Assembly: GCA_944380185.1 (NCBI GenBank)
Contig: CALWGV010000017.1
Span: 1 to 64,000 of the forward strand
Reading direction: 5' to 3'
From: an uncultured Lachnospiraceae bacterium
GTDB lineage: Bacteria > Bacillota > Clostridia > Lachnospirales > Lachnospiraceae
DNA length: 64,000 nucleotides
Shown here in pieces: positions 1 to 8,456 of the stretch. Each line of letters starts with the position of its first letter. Positions within the stretch are counted from its first letter, which is position 1. The notes under the pieces were generated by a model that saw only the letters and a list, made by a program, of their open reading frames with translations, had not been told where the DNA came from and made no database searches. The translations under genes were made by a program, and so were the position numbers.

Positions 1-433
1 TGTTGAGCGTCACATTGATGTATTCCAGCGCCCACTCGGCGACCTTGAACTCGTCCGGATAGAGAATCCGCATTTCCTCCAGCATCCCGAAGTTTAAGAG
101 CAGTCCTTCACGGTATCTCTCCACCGCACTGTTAATGTGGTCGAAGAGCGTAAGGTAGATGCCCTTGTCCAGCTCCCGCTTCATCTTCTTGTTGGCATAG
201 CGCACAATCACATTCGTCATCTCAAAATACTCTTCCGGGATGCTTTGAAACAATTCCAGAAGCTCCTGCGTGATGGGTGAACTCTGGCTGAATAGTTTAT
301 CTGCCTGGGCAGGATCAATCTCATCCCCTACCCTGCGTCCAAAGGAAATCCCCCTTCCGATCAGGACCACTTCTTCCCGCCGTTCATTGACCGCCACCAA
401 CGCACTGTTGTTCAAGATGTTCAAAATCCGCAT
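1..433 (-). CDS. BglG/LicT-family transcriptional antiterminator (N-terminal part; continues beyond the left edge)
   Basis: The visible 144 residues begin with a CAT-type RNA-binding domain (MRILNILNNSALVAVNE, then a VVLIGRGISFGRR stretch at about residues 22-34), followed by the start of a first PRD. Proteins of this family bind an RNA hairpin (RAT) in the nascent transcript and prevent a terminator from forming; PTS phosphorylation of PRD histidines controls them. The ATG at 433 has a GAGGGGG ribosome binding site just upstream. A RAT-like sequence and a terminator lie in this gene's own leader, so it probably regulates itself and perhaps PTS genes to the left. The C-terminal part, with most PRD histidines, is outside the window, so the sugar specificity cannot be read. 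Confidence 0.9.
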   Translation of the reverse strand, partial: MRILNILNNSALVAVNERREEVVLIGRGISFGRRVGDEIDPAQADKLFSQSSPITQELLELFQSIPEEYFEMTNVIVRYANKKMKRELDKGIYLTLFDHINSAVERYREGLLLNFGMLEEMRILYPDEFKVAEWALEYINVTLN

Positions 434-464
434 TTATACACCCCCTCTCATTGGCATAAAAATA

Positions 465-520
465 AAGACCCAATTGTACACCAAAACATACAATTAGGTC
501 TTGCATTCTCATTAACACCC
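465..520 (-). promoter_or_regulatory. RAT antiterminator overlapping an intrinsic terminator in the bglG-type leader
   Basis: On the minus strand a RAT-like element (about 494-520; GGTGTTAATGAGAATGCA followed by AGACC) overlaps the 5' arm of a hairpin at 465-502. The hairpin pairs AAGACCTAATTGTA with TACAATTGGGTCTT and is followed by a T-rich tract. This is the standard arrangement for BglG-type antitermination, where the RAT and terminator are mutually exclusive. The match to the RAT consensus is by eye. Confidence 0.75.
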
Positions 521-563
521 TAATTATGCAAATAACACGCTCTCGCTCTTGCTTTGCAACGTT

Positions 564-592
564 ACTATAGCAAATGTGCAGGTTTTTGTCAA
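564..592 (-). promoter_or_regulatory. Sigma-A promoter for the BglG-type gene
   Basis: On the minus strand TTGACA (592-587) and TATAGT (569-564) are separated by 17 bp. The site lies about 130 bp upstream of the antiterminator start and just upstream of the RAT/terminator leader. I see nothing else in the 593-768 stretch, which is T-rich. Confidence 0.75.
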
Positions 593-768
593 TATCTATT
601 TTTTACAATCTGTTTTTGTGTGTTTTTTATAATTTCGTTTTGCTTTTTTATGCATTTTGCCCGCAAGATATGCTTCTTCCTGTCCGCCGGTCGGCAGGCC
701 GCCTTCCGTTTAGCAGCGCGTCCGCGTCGATATTTATTAGATTATGCGTCTGCGCACGGGCACTTACT

Positions 769-1554
769 TTATGATTCAATCAAGCCGTTGGACTTACAGT
801 AAAAGTAAATTCCATCGTCGGCGACATGACCGCAGATATCGTCCGCAATGGCTTTTAATTCTGGCGATCCGTTTTCCATGGCGACGCCCCGGCCTACCGC
901 CTTCAGCATCTCAATATCATTGTTCCCATCGCCAAAGGCCATCGCCTCCTCCCTGGAGAGGTGATAATGTGCCAGCACTTTCTCAACCGCCATGCCTTTT
1001 CCGCCCTTTAGAGGAATGATATCTACAGCCCGATCCCACCAGGCGGCAATCTTGGCTGCCTTCACATCCTTCAGGATTGGCGCATATTCGTCCGGACAGC
1101 AGCCCACCATAATCTGATAGATCTCGTCTTTTTCTGCCACAGCATCAAAGTCCTCCGCCACTTCAACTTCGAGGCCGCTGAACCAATAGTATTCCTTCAG
1201 ATCAGCGTCTGCTCCGTTGGCGGCCAGCCTGTTTTTCGTGGCCAAAGACAACGGCCGTCCGAGCCGGTCTGCATTTCTGATAATAGTACAGACATCCTCC
1301 CTTTTTAATGAATTGCTGACGATAACCCCCTGCCAATCGAAACTGTAGGAGCCATTATACGTCAGACAGGCATCAAATGATACCCCCGGAAATTGCGGTA
1401 CCTGCATGGGCGACCGACCGGTGGCGGCACAAATTCGGATTCCTTTCTCCTTCAGCTTTACCAGCGTTTCCCGCATTTTTTCTGAAATCCGCTTTTTGTT
1501 CATGTCAATCAGCGTTCCGTCGATATCAAAGAAAACTATTTTTATTTCCTTCAT
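769..1554 (-). CDS. Cof-type HAD-IIB family phosphatase
   Basis: This 261-residue protein has the HAD motif I near its start (FFDIDGTLID), the threonine/arginine motif AATGRS and the terminal acid motif FGDGNNDIEML near residue 210. The spacing and the large central cap are those of the Cof/HAD-IIB subfamily, which dephosphorylate sugar phosphates and cofactors such as FMN in the cytoplasm. The length is typical. The ATG at 1554 is preceded by AGGAGG. It appears monocistronic: the nearest gene on the same strand (alcohol dehydrogenase) ends 166 bp upstream. The substrate cannot be deduced, because family members are promiscuous. Confidence 0.9.
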   Translation of the reverse strand: MKEIKIVFFDIDGTLIDMNKKRISEKMRETLVKLKEKGIRICAATGRSPMQVPQFPGVSFDACLTYNGSYSFDWQGVIVSNSLKREDVCTIIRNADRLGRPLSLATKNRLAANGADADLKEYYWFSGLEVEVAEDFDAVAEKDEIYQIMVGCCPDEYAPILKDVKAAKIAAWWDRAVDIIPLKGGKGMAVEKVLAHYHLSREEAMAFGDGNNDIEMLKAVGRGVAMENGSPELKAIADDICGHVADDGIYFYCKSNGLIES

Positions 1555-1720
1555 AACAGCCTCCTGCCTTTTGTCTTCTGAAAATCATTATAGAGCATTC
1601 GGCTGCCAGGGACAAGCTTTTGTCCGACAATCGGTCAGGAGAAGATTTCCGGACTTAAGGCGCAAAACCTATTCCGATGCAGATCGATCATGGGATAATC
1701 GATTATTTTCAGCTCTCCGG

Positions 1721-2797
1721 TCAGTCGTTATAGATCACCGGTTTGATCAGGCTGCGGTCATGGTCCAAAAACAGCTGCATAGCCTCGGGAATCTTATCCA
1801 TGCCGTGATACCGATGGGTGATCAGCTTCTCCGGCTGCACACGGCCGCAGGCAATCAGCTGGGCCATCCGGGACATCCACAGCCGTCCGCCGCCGCAGCC
1901 CACTCCCTTGATGGTCTTATCTCCATAGCCAAATCCCCAGACTGCCGGATCGATCTCAATGGCCGTTCCCCCGAAATAAACGTTCAGATTGACCAGAGTT
2001 CCCCCGTTTTTCAGCATGGACAGCCCCTTATTCAGCTCGCCGGGGCCGCCGCCGCAGAGGATAACTCCGTCCACCGGCCCACCGTTGGCCCTCACTATGC
2101 TGTCAATATAATTTTCATTGTGATAGTCCACCAGATCCGTGGCCCCGTACTCCTGGGCCACATCGAAACATACCTGGCGAGAGCCCACCGCAAATACCCG
2201 TCCCGCTCCGTGCAGTACGGCAGCCCGCACAGCCATCAGCCCCACCGGGCCGATGCCAAGGACAGCCACTGTCTCACCAAAGCCGGGATTTAACTGCCGC
2301 ATTCCCTCAAAGGCGGTACACATCATATCCGGCACCATGACTGCCTGCTCCAGCGTCACTCCCTCCGGGATATGAGCCAGATTCATGTCCGCATCGCGAA
2401 TATAGTACTTCTCCACAAAGGAGCCTCCCCGATCCGGATAATCTATCCCGCTGTACATGTTGTCCTGCCGGTTCTTGGCATGACCGTCCTGAGCCTCCAG
2501 GCTTCTCCATATGGGCATGACTGAGCAGACAATGACCCGGTCGCCCACCTGGAAATCATGGACATCGGAGCCAACCTTCGTGATTACGCCGCACATCTCA
2601 TGTCCCACGGCCTTGCCGACCAGGTAGGGCAGGGACTCGCAACCCGTGGCGCACAGATGAGCGTCGCTGGTGCAGGGCGACCATATCTCCGGCCGGATCA
2701 GCGCTCCCGTAGGTGCTATCTCCTCCGGCAGAGGGCAGTTGTCCCGTATTTCCATTTTGTTTTTGCCTGCAATTACAGCTCCCTTCATGCTTTGCAT
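1721..2797 (-). CDS. Zinc-dependent secondary-alcohol (isopropanol-type) dehydrogenase, MDR family
   Basis: This 358-residue protein resembles the NADP-dependent isopropanol/2-butanol dehydrogenases of Clostridium beijerinckii and Thermoanaerobacter. Shared landmarks are SPCTSD around Cys42, GHE at 65-67, WRSLEAQDG near 97-105, RDADMNLAHIP near 134-144 and VPDMM at 155-159. Cys42, His66, Glu67 and Asp157 fit the catalytic zinc ligands of that clade. There is no four-cysteine structural-zinc lobe, also as in that clade. The Rossmann motif is GIGPVG. The ATG at 2797 has GGGAGG ten bases upstream. The likely role is NAD(P)H-linked reduction of short ketones or oxidation of secondary alcohols; related sorbitol or threonine dehydrogenase activities are not excluded. 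Confidence 0.85.
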   Translation of the reverse strand: MQSMKGAVIAGKNKMEIRDNCPLPEEIAPTGALIRPEIWSPCTSDAHLCATGCESLPYLVGKAVGHEMCGVITKVGSDVHDFQVGDRVIVCSVMPIWRSLEAQDGHAKNRQDNMYSGIDYPDRGGSFVEKYYIRDADMNLAHIPEGVTLEQAVMVPDMMCTAFEGMRQLNPGFGETVAVLGIGPVGLMAVRAAVLHGAGRVFAVGSRQVCFDVAQEYGATDLVDYHNENYIDSIVRANGGPVDGVILCGGGPGELNKGLSMLKNGGTLVNLNVYFGGTAIEIDPAVWGFGYGDKTIKGVGCGGGRLWMSRMAQLIACGRVQPEKLITHRYHGMDKIPEAMQLFLDHDRSLIKPVIYND

Positions 2798-2948
2798 CTT
2801 GCTTATTCCTCCCTTCGCCGATGCGATTTTCTGTTTTCTTATAGAAGATTATAGACCCGGGAAAGAATGGGCAGAAGTCTCCGTTAGTTGCCGCCTATAA
2901 ACCGCGGAGTTACAAGCCCCGGACTGTATAGCTGCAGAAACAGACAAA

Positions 2949-3161
2949 TCACCCGACAAGCCGCCCTCTTTCCAGCCGGTACACTCTGTCGCAGTATCCC
3001 AGCAGCCGCCTGTTATGGGTCACCAGAATCACCGTCTTTCTCTCCTTCTGTACCAGCTCCCGGAAAAAGTTCATAACCAGCAGCGAATTCTCCTCGTCCA
3101 GGGCGCCCGTGGGTTCGTCTGCCAGGATAATCTTCTGGTCGCAGATCTGACTACGGGCAAT
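2949..3161 (-). pseudogene. Remnant of a MacB/LolD-type ABC transporter ATPase (C-terminal 70 residues)
   Basis: In the minus frame ending with TGA at 2949-2951, the translation runs IARSQICDQKIILADEPTGA followed by LDEENS, and later VILVTHNRRLLGYCDRVYRL. These are the end of the signature helix, the Walker B plus D-loop, and the switch histidine of an export-type ABC ATPase. An in-frame stop (TAA at 3162-3164) lies directly before the IAR residues, so the Walker A, Q-loop and LSGGQ parts are missing. The end of the reading frame looks natural. It is a truncated gene with no partner permease nearby. Confidence 0.8.
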
Positions 3162-3201
3162 TTAGAAGCAGTGGATTGACAACCCAAAATACCCCCGTGA
3201 C

Positions 3202-4113
3202 TTATTTGATCGGCCGCTCAGAAGCGGCCGGACTTTCATCCCGCAGAAAGTTAAACAACCGCACGGCCTCTGGACGGCTGTTGGCCTTCGCCTTTACTGC
3301 TGTCAGTTCAATGTCCGGCATCTCCCCCTGAAACGGGACAAAACGATAATTCAGATAAGAAGTAGCCACCACAAAAAATTCGGCGATCAGCACCAGACAG
3401 CGCTCCACCATAGCAGTCATAATAATCTGGTCTATGCTCCACCCCTTCAGGACCCTCGTTGGAAATATCCCCATCCGGTTCAGATTGACCAGCGTGGAGG
3501 CCGCGTCCGACATATAATTGGTCGGATACAGGATGTCCTGGTTCTTCAAAAGCTCCGGCGTCACCGCATCCATCTGCGCCAGCGGATGCCCCTCCGGCAC
3601 CAGCACACCATATCGCGATTTTTCCAGCAAAATTTCATCGCAGTCCGCATCCGTTCCCACCACGCTCAGATGAAAAGTCAGAGCAAGATCCAGCTGGTAG
3701 GTTTTCAGATTTTCAATCAGGGCGTCATTGTTCATAGCAGTAAACTGAAATTCTGCTTCTGGATTCCGACGCTTGTACTCTCCCAATAGGAGGCCGGCAC
3801 CGCCAAAGCAGAAGCCGTTGGAGGTTCCCACCGCCAGCCGGTGCTCCTCAAAGGCGGAAATATGTCTGGCCTGCTGGATATATTTATCCTCAATCTCAAC
3901 GATATTGCGGCAGGCCTGATAAAAATACTCCCCTGCCGGCGTCAGCTTAAGCTTTCTGCGTGAGCGATCAAACAGCTTGAAACCGATTTCCTCCTCCAAA
4001 GCGGCAATGGAACCAGAAATAGAAGCCTGCGTGATAAAATGGCGCTCTGCCGTCTCCGTCAGATTCAGCGTCTCCGCCGCCGTCAGAAAGTACTCCACTC
4101 TTCTTCGGTTCAT
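3202..4113 (-). CDS. LysR-family transcriptional regulator
   Basis: This 303-residue protein has an N-terminal winged helix-turn-helix (YFLTAAETLNLTETAERHFI, then QASISGSIAALEEEIGFKLF) and a C-terminal periplasmic-binding-like effector domain from about residue 90. Length is typical for LysR regulators. It is transcribed away from the flavin reductase lipoprotein gene at 4267, and the 153-bp gap holds an inverted repeat overlapping the reductase promoter. The likely role is activation of the reductase gene in response to its electron acceptor or a related metabolite, with autorepression. The ATG at 4113 follows a strong purine-rich site (GGAGAAGAGGAG). Confidence 0.9.
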   Translation of the reverse strand: MNRRRVEYFLTAAETLNLTETAERHFITQASISGSIAALEEEIGFKLFDRSRRKLKLTPAGEYFYQACRNIVEIEDKYIQQARHISAFEEHRLAVGTSNGFCFGGAGLLLGEYKRRNPEAEFQFTAMNNDALIENLKTYQLDLALTFHLSVVGTDADCDEILLEKSRYGVLVPEGHPLAQMDAVTPELLKNQDILYPTNYMSDAASTLVNLNRMGIFPTRVLKGWSIDQIIMTAMVERCLVLIAEFFVVATSYLNYRFVPFQGEMPDIELTAVKAKANSRPEAVRLFNFLRDESPAASERPIK

Positions 4114-4159
4114 TTCTCCTCTTCTCCTTTTCGCAGCTCTGTTATAGGCAAAATCCTAT

Positions 4160-4208
4160 TGAAATCATAGATATCTAAATTGATTTCACTCCTTGTGAAA
4201 AGTATAAT
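4160..4208 (+). promoter_or_regulatory. Promoter of the reductase gene with an overlapping LysR-type inverted repeat
   Basis: TTGATT (4180-4185) and TATAAT (4203-4208) are separated by 17 bp. An inverted repeat TGAAATC (4160-4166) / GATTTCA (4182-4188) with a 15-bp spacer overlaps the -35 element. Its position between divergent LysR and target genes fits a LysR box; binding itself is inferred. Confidence 0.7.
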
Positions 4209-4266
4209 TTAAACAAACCCAAAAGCCAAGGCTTTTCTGAAGTAAAAAAAGAAATGGAGGATAACC

Positions 4267-6108
4267 ATGAAACGAATTGGTACAGGAAAAACCATTATCG
4301 CCCTGAGTCTAGTTCTCGCCATGATTCTGGGTCTGTGCGGCTGCAGCGCAGGAACCAACGCTACCGAAGCGCCGGGAACCAGTGCTCCCGCGCAGACGGA
4401 GACGGAGCCGTCCCAGGCCGCCGAAACGGAAGGCACGGCCTTTACCCCCGGCACCTACGAAGTGACCGTCACCGGAATCAACGATTTTACCCTCGCCTTC
4501 ACCTTTGATGAGACGGCCCTGACCGATATCCAGGTCATCGAAGAAAACGAGACCTTTGGCACCGGCACCGTCGCCATCGAAAAAATGTCCGAGCAGGCCC
4601 TCCAGTATCAGACCGCGGAGCCCGATATCGTCAGCGGGGCCACCGTCACCAGCTTTGCCTTTAAGTCCGCCCTGACCCAGGCCATCGAGCAGGCCGGAGG
4701 CGACCCGGATACTTTCGCGGGCGAGATTCCTGCCGCTGTCTATGAGGATACCTCCTGCGATCTGGTGGTAGTCGGCGCAGGCAATGCCGGCATGGTAGCT
4801 GCCGCCAAGGCCATCGAGGGCGGCCTGGATGTTATTCTCCTGGAGACCACCGACCTGATGGGCGGCACCTCCATGGGAGCAGCCTATCTGGTGGCCGGCT
4901 CCACCACCCTGCAGCAGGAGCTGGGCGTAGACTGCACCCAGCAGGACGTTACAGACTGGCTGCTGACCCGCACCGGCGAGACCAGCGACGATCTCTACGA
5001 TCCCGCATGGTGCGAGCTGTTCTCCGAAAAGGCCACCGAGACCGTCGACTGGCTGATTGAAAAAGGTGTCAAGCTGAACCGCATCGATCCCAGCCTCTCC
5101 CGTGCCCACGTATCCAGCGATTATTCTGTGGCCGGCAATGCCATGGTGGTCGGCATGACCCAGCTGCTTGACGAGCTGGGAGCCGATGTGCGTCTGGGCA
5201 ATACTGCCACCGGACTGGTCATGGAAGACGGAGCCGTAACCGGCGTCACCGTGGAGGCCGACGGTTCCTCCTACACCATCAGCGCTCCCAACGTAATCCT
5301 CTGCACCGGCGGATACTTCGCTAACTCCGACATGGTGAAGGAGTATTTCACGGACTTTGCCGATCTGAATCTCCCCACCGACGCCAGGAAGGGAGCGGAC
5401 GGCTCCGGTATGCGGATGGCCCAGGAGGCCGGGGCTGCCCTTGCCAACCTGGATGAGGGCAACGTATTCCCTTTTGCCATCAATGTCAACGGCGTTGAAT
5501 ACAATACGCCTCTGGGCTTTGTCTGGATGGGCGGCATTGCCGTCAACAAAAACGGCGAGCGCTTCACCGATGAGACCGCCAAGTACCTGACTGTCTCCCG
5601 TGAAATCTTAAAGCAGCCCGACGCCGAGGCCTATGTGATCTTTGACCAGACCGTGATGAACAACATCGCCGCCACCAGCCCGGACCAGCTGCAGCACCTG
5701 ATGATCAACGGACTGATTGAGGAATATGAGACCATCGAGGATCTGGCTGCCGCCCATGGCTTCGACAGCGAAACCCTCACCGCCACCATCCAGCACTACT
5801 CGGAACTGGTGGCCGGCCAGGCCGATACGGATTTCGGACGTCCCTATTACTATATGCAGGGCTCGGATATGACCACGGCGCCTTACTACTTTATTGACAC
5901 AGAAATGTGCCTGCACACCACCTGGGGCGGTATTGTCACCAATATCGACGGCCAGGTGCTGACCGAGGACGGCGAAGTCATTCCCGGACTCTATGCCGCC
6001 GGCGAATGCACCCAGACCAAGGTGCAGGGCAACGGCAGCGCCACCCAGGGACCGGTATGGGGCAGCATCTGCGTGGAGACGATCCTTTCTTCCGGCTCTG
6101 CGGAATAA
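4267..6108 (+). CDS. Secreted FMN- and FAD-containing fumarate-reductase-like lipoprotein
   Basis: This 613-residue protein starts with a lipoprotein signal (LCGC lipobox, lipidated Cys26), then an acidic linker and an FMN_bind domain at about 60-140. That domain contains DIVSGAT at 120-126, which fits the ApbE flavinylation motif with Thr126 as acceptor. An FAD-binding reductase domain follows from about 165 (VVVGAGNAGMVAAA), including GERFTDE and the C-terminal AAGECTQTKVQGNGS. This architecture is that of the extracellular flavin reductases that let gut Firmicutes respire small organic acceptors such as fumarate or urocanate, fed through a flavin-based extracellular electron chain. No apbE or electron-transfer genes are in the window. 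GGAGG precedes the ATG by eight bases. The acceptor is unknown. Confidence 0.9.
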   Translation: MKRIGTGKTIIALSLVLAMILGLCGCSAGTNATEAPGTSAPAQTETEPSQAAETEGTAFTPGTYEVTVTGINDFTLAFTFDETALTDIQVIEENETFGTGTVAIEKMSEQALQYQTAEPDIVSGATVTSFAFKSALTQAIEQAGGDPDTFAGEIPAAVYEDTSCDLVVVGAGNAGMVAAAKAIEGGLDVILLETTDLMGGTSMGAAYLVAGSTTLQQELGVDCTQQDVTDWLLTRTGETSDDLYDPAWCELFSEKATETVDWLIEKGVKLNRIDPSLSRAHVSSDYSVAGNAMVVGMTQLLDELGADVRLGNTATGLVMEDGAVTGVTVEADGSSYTISAPNVILCTGGYFANSDMVKEYFTDFADLNLPTDARKGADGSGMRMAQEAGAALANLDEGNVFPFAINVNGVEYNTPLGFVWMGGIAVNKNGERFTDETAKYLTVSREILKQPDAEAYVIFDQTVMNNIAATSPDQLQHLMINGLIEEYETIEDLAAAHGFDSETLTATIQHYSELVAGQADTDFGRPYYYMQGSDMTTAPYYFIDTEMCLHTTWGGIVTNIDGQVLTEDGEVIPGLYAAGECTQTKVQGNGSATQGPVWGSICVETILSSGSAE

Positions 6109-6174
6109 CCCTTTGTCTGCGGTTTCTGCCAGCCTGAGATAAAACGATGCAGAAATAAAAATATGCGGTAAAAT

Positions 6175-6216
6175 AAGGCCCTCCGGATATATCGCTGAGA
6201 TATTCCGGAGGGCCTT
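6175..6216. terminator. Hairpin between convergent reductase and response-regulator genes
   Basis: AAGGCCCTCCGGA (6175-6187) pairs with TCCGGAGGGCCTT (6204-6216) around a 16-base loop. It lies 66 bp after the reductase stop and before the end of the convergent response regulator. The T-tracts on both sides are weak, so it may act in both directions. Confidence 0.65.
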
Positions 6217-6283
6217 GCCGTTCTTATTGCCGCCAGTTCCTATTGCTGCCGGTTTATATTATATTGCCTGCGATTTTAAAAAA

Positions 6284-6973
6284 TCACACCTTGAAGCGAT
6301 AGCCCACACCCCAGATCGTCTCAATGTACTGGGGCTTGGAGGTGTTGAACTCAATCTTTTCGCGGATCTTCTTGATGTGAACGGTCACGGTGGCAATATC
6401 GCCCACCGACTCCATATCCCAAATCTTATTGAACAGCTCTTCCTTGGAAAAGACATGGTTGGGATTCTGCGCCAGGAAGGTCAGCAGATCAAATTCCTTG
6501 GTGGTAAAAGCCTTTTCCTCGCCGTTGACATAGACGCGGCGGGCCGTCTTATCGATCTTCAGGCCGCGGATCTCGATAATCTCGTTTTCCTGGGCTCCGC
6601 TGCCGATCAGACGCTCATAGCGGGCCAGGTGGGCCTTCACCCGGGCCACCAGCTCGCTGGGGCTGAAGGGCTTCGTAATATAGTCGTCCGCCCCCAGGCC
6701 TAAACCGCGGATCTTGTCGATATCCTCCTTCTTGGCCGATACCATCAGGATCGGCGTGTTTTTCACCTTGCGGACTCTCTTGCAGATCTCAAAGCCGTCT
6801 ACGCCGGGGAGCATCAGGTCCAGGATCAGCAGATCGAATTTCTCCTCCAGGGCCTTCTTTAACCCGTCCTGCCCGTCGTTTTCAATCTCCACCGTAAAGC
6901 CGCTCAGCTCCAGATAATCCTTTTCCAGCTCGGCGATGGACTCCTCGTCCTCAATAATCAATATTTTACTCAT
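6284..6973 (-). CDS. OmpR/PhoB-family response regulator
   Basis: This 229-residue protein has a receiver domain (EDE near residues 8-10, phospho-acceptor Asp52 in LILDLMLPG, Lys in DDYITKPFSP) and a C-terminal winged-helix DNA-binding domain from about 130 (FTTKEFDLLTFLAQN ... IETIWGVGYRFKV). I place the start at 6973 because AGGAGGT lies just upstream and MSKILIIEDE is the usual start; an upstream in-frame ATG at 7003 has no support. It overlaps the kinase gene by 8 bp, so the two are translationally coupled. It should be phosphorylated by that kinase. The stimulus is unknown. Confidence 0.95.
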   Translation of the reverse strand: MSKILIIEDEESIAELEKDYLELSGFTVEIENDGQDGLKKALEEKFDLLILDLMLPGVDGFEICKRVRKVKNTPILMVSAKKEDIDKIRGLGLGADDYITKPFSPSELVARVKAHLARYERLIGSGAQENEIIEIRGLKIDKTARRVYVNGEEKAFTTKEFDLLTFLAQNPNHVFSKEELFNKIWDMESVGDIATVTVHIKKIREKIEFNTSKPQYIETIWGVGYRFKV

Positions 6974-8456
6974 GCAGTACCTCCTGATATTTCCTGAGCA
7001 CAAAGTGCATCACTGTACCGATGCCCTCCTTACTGGTAGCCCAGATTTTTCCTCCGTGATCCTCAATAATTTTCTTGACAATGGACAGACCTATGCCGCT
7101 GCCGCCCTTTGACGAATTGCGCGATGAATCGGCCCGGAAAAAACGGTCAAATATATACGGCAGATCCTTCTGAGCGATGCCCTTTCCATTGTCCTCTATC
7201 TCAATCTGGACAAAATCGCCCACATCCTTGAGCCGGATGACCAAGAGGCCGCGGCGCTTGTCCAGATATTTTACCGAATTGCTGACGATGTTGTTGACGA
7301 CCCGCTTTAACTGCTCCGTATCGGCGATGATCATGGTGCCGGGCTCCACATAATTATAGTAGTTGAGGGTGATGTTCTGGGATTCCAGCTCCATGGTCAG
7401 CTCCTCCACACAGTCGCTGAAATACTGACCGATATCCAGTTTGGTAAAGGTGTAGGGGATCTTATTGGTGTCGATCTTAGAGTAAAAGGTCAGCTCATCG
7501 ATGAGTCGGTCCATGTCGTTTGCTTTGTTATAGATGGTGCGGACATACTTTTCCAGCTTCTCCGGCGAGGAAGCCACGCCGTCGATGATACCTTCGCAGT
7601 AGCCTTTGATGGCCGTAATCGGCGTCTTCAGATCATGGGAAATATTGCTGATCAGCTCCTTATTTTCCATGTCGTACTGAATTTTCTCCTCCGAAGAGTC
7701 TTTGAGCCGCTGGCGCATTTCCTCAAAATCCTGGCACAGCTGGCCGATCTCATCCTGTTCCGTGATATCCAGCTCAAAATCCAGATTGCCGTTTTTGATT
7801 TCCCTGGTAGCCCGCTGCAGCTTGCCAAGGGGCCTCAGGATTGCCCGGTAAATCCACATGGACAGCACCAGGCTCACCATGATGAGCAGCAGCACCAGCA
7901 TTACCCCCATCTCCACAAAAATGGAGCGGATCTGCGGCAGAATCTGATTGAGGGCCGTAATCACAAAGACGGAGCTAGCCTGCCCCTGGGTATTGACAAA
8001 ATCGGTCTGCTTCACCAGATAGTTGCGCCTCTGGGTGGAATAGTAAGCCGTACCTCCCTCCTCGTCTCCATCTCCATAGTCAGGCAGTTGGGCAAGAATT
8101 TCCTGGTCCGCCTCGTCGCCGCCCACATAGGAAAATGTTTCGCCCGTGCGCACGGCCAAAAAGGAATACGAGGCATTCAGTTCCTCATTAAGGCTGTCCA
8201 GGTTACTGCTTTCATCAAAGTATGCCGGATTCTCCGCTGCCATTGTCTGTATCTCTTCATATATATCCGCGGTCATCCCACTGATCAGAGACACGGCATT
8301 GCCGGCAAAGAGATCTCCCAGCGTGCTTCCCGTATAACCCGATACCATGGTTCTCAGCTGAAAGGTAGTAAACATGGAAACGCCCAGATAAACAATAAAA
8401 ATCGGAACCAGAATAATCGTAAAGAAGGCTACGATCAGCTTTGTCTTCAATTTCAT
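6966..8456 (-). CDS. Membrane sensor histidine kinase
   Basis: This 496-residue kinase has a first membrane segment at about 8-29, an extracytoplasmic sensor region to about 180, a second membrane segment at about 183-203, then HAMP (about 205-255). The dimerisation/phosphotransfer helix carries His274 (NISHDLKTPI), and an ATPase domain follows with VSNSVKY, DNGKGI and GGSGIGLSIV. The start at 8456 is chosen because its ATG overlaps the stop of the upstream DUF5711 gene (ATGA, 8453-8456); a longer reading frame to 8588 lies inside that gene. The three genes form one operon. The extracellular sensor region has no motif I recognise. Confidence 0.93.
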   Translation of the reverse strand: MKLKTKLIVAFFTIILVPIFIVYLGVSMFTTFQLRTMVSGYTGSTLGDLFAGNAVSLISGMTADIYEEIQTMAAENPAYFDESSNLDSLNEELNASYSFLAVRTGETFSYVGGDEADQEILAQLPDYGDGDEEGGTAYYSTQRRNYLVKQTDFVNTQGQASSVFVITALNQILPQIRSIFVEMGVMLVLLLIMVSLVLSMWIYRAILRPLGKLQRATREIKNGNLDFELDITEQDEIGQLCQDFEEMRQRLKDSSEEKIQYDMENKELISNISHDLKTPITAIKGYCEGIIDGVASSPEKLEKYVRTIYNKANDMDRLIDELTFYSKIDTNKIPYTFTKLDIGQYFSDCVEELTMELESQNITLNYYNYVEPGTMIIADTEQLKRVVNNIVSNSVKYLDKRRGLLVIRLKDVGDFVQIEIEDNGKGIAQKDLPYIFDRFFRADSSRNSSKGGSGIGLSIVKKIIEDHGGKIWATSKEGIGTVMHFVLRKYQEVLHE

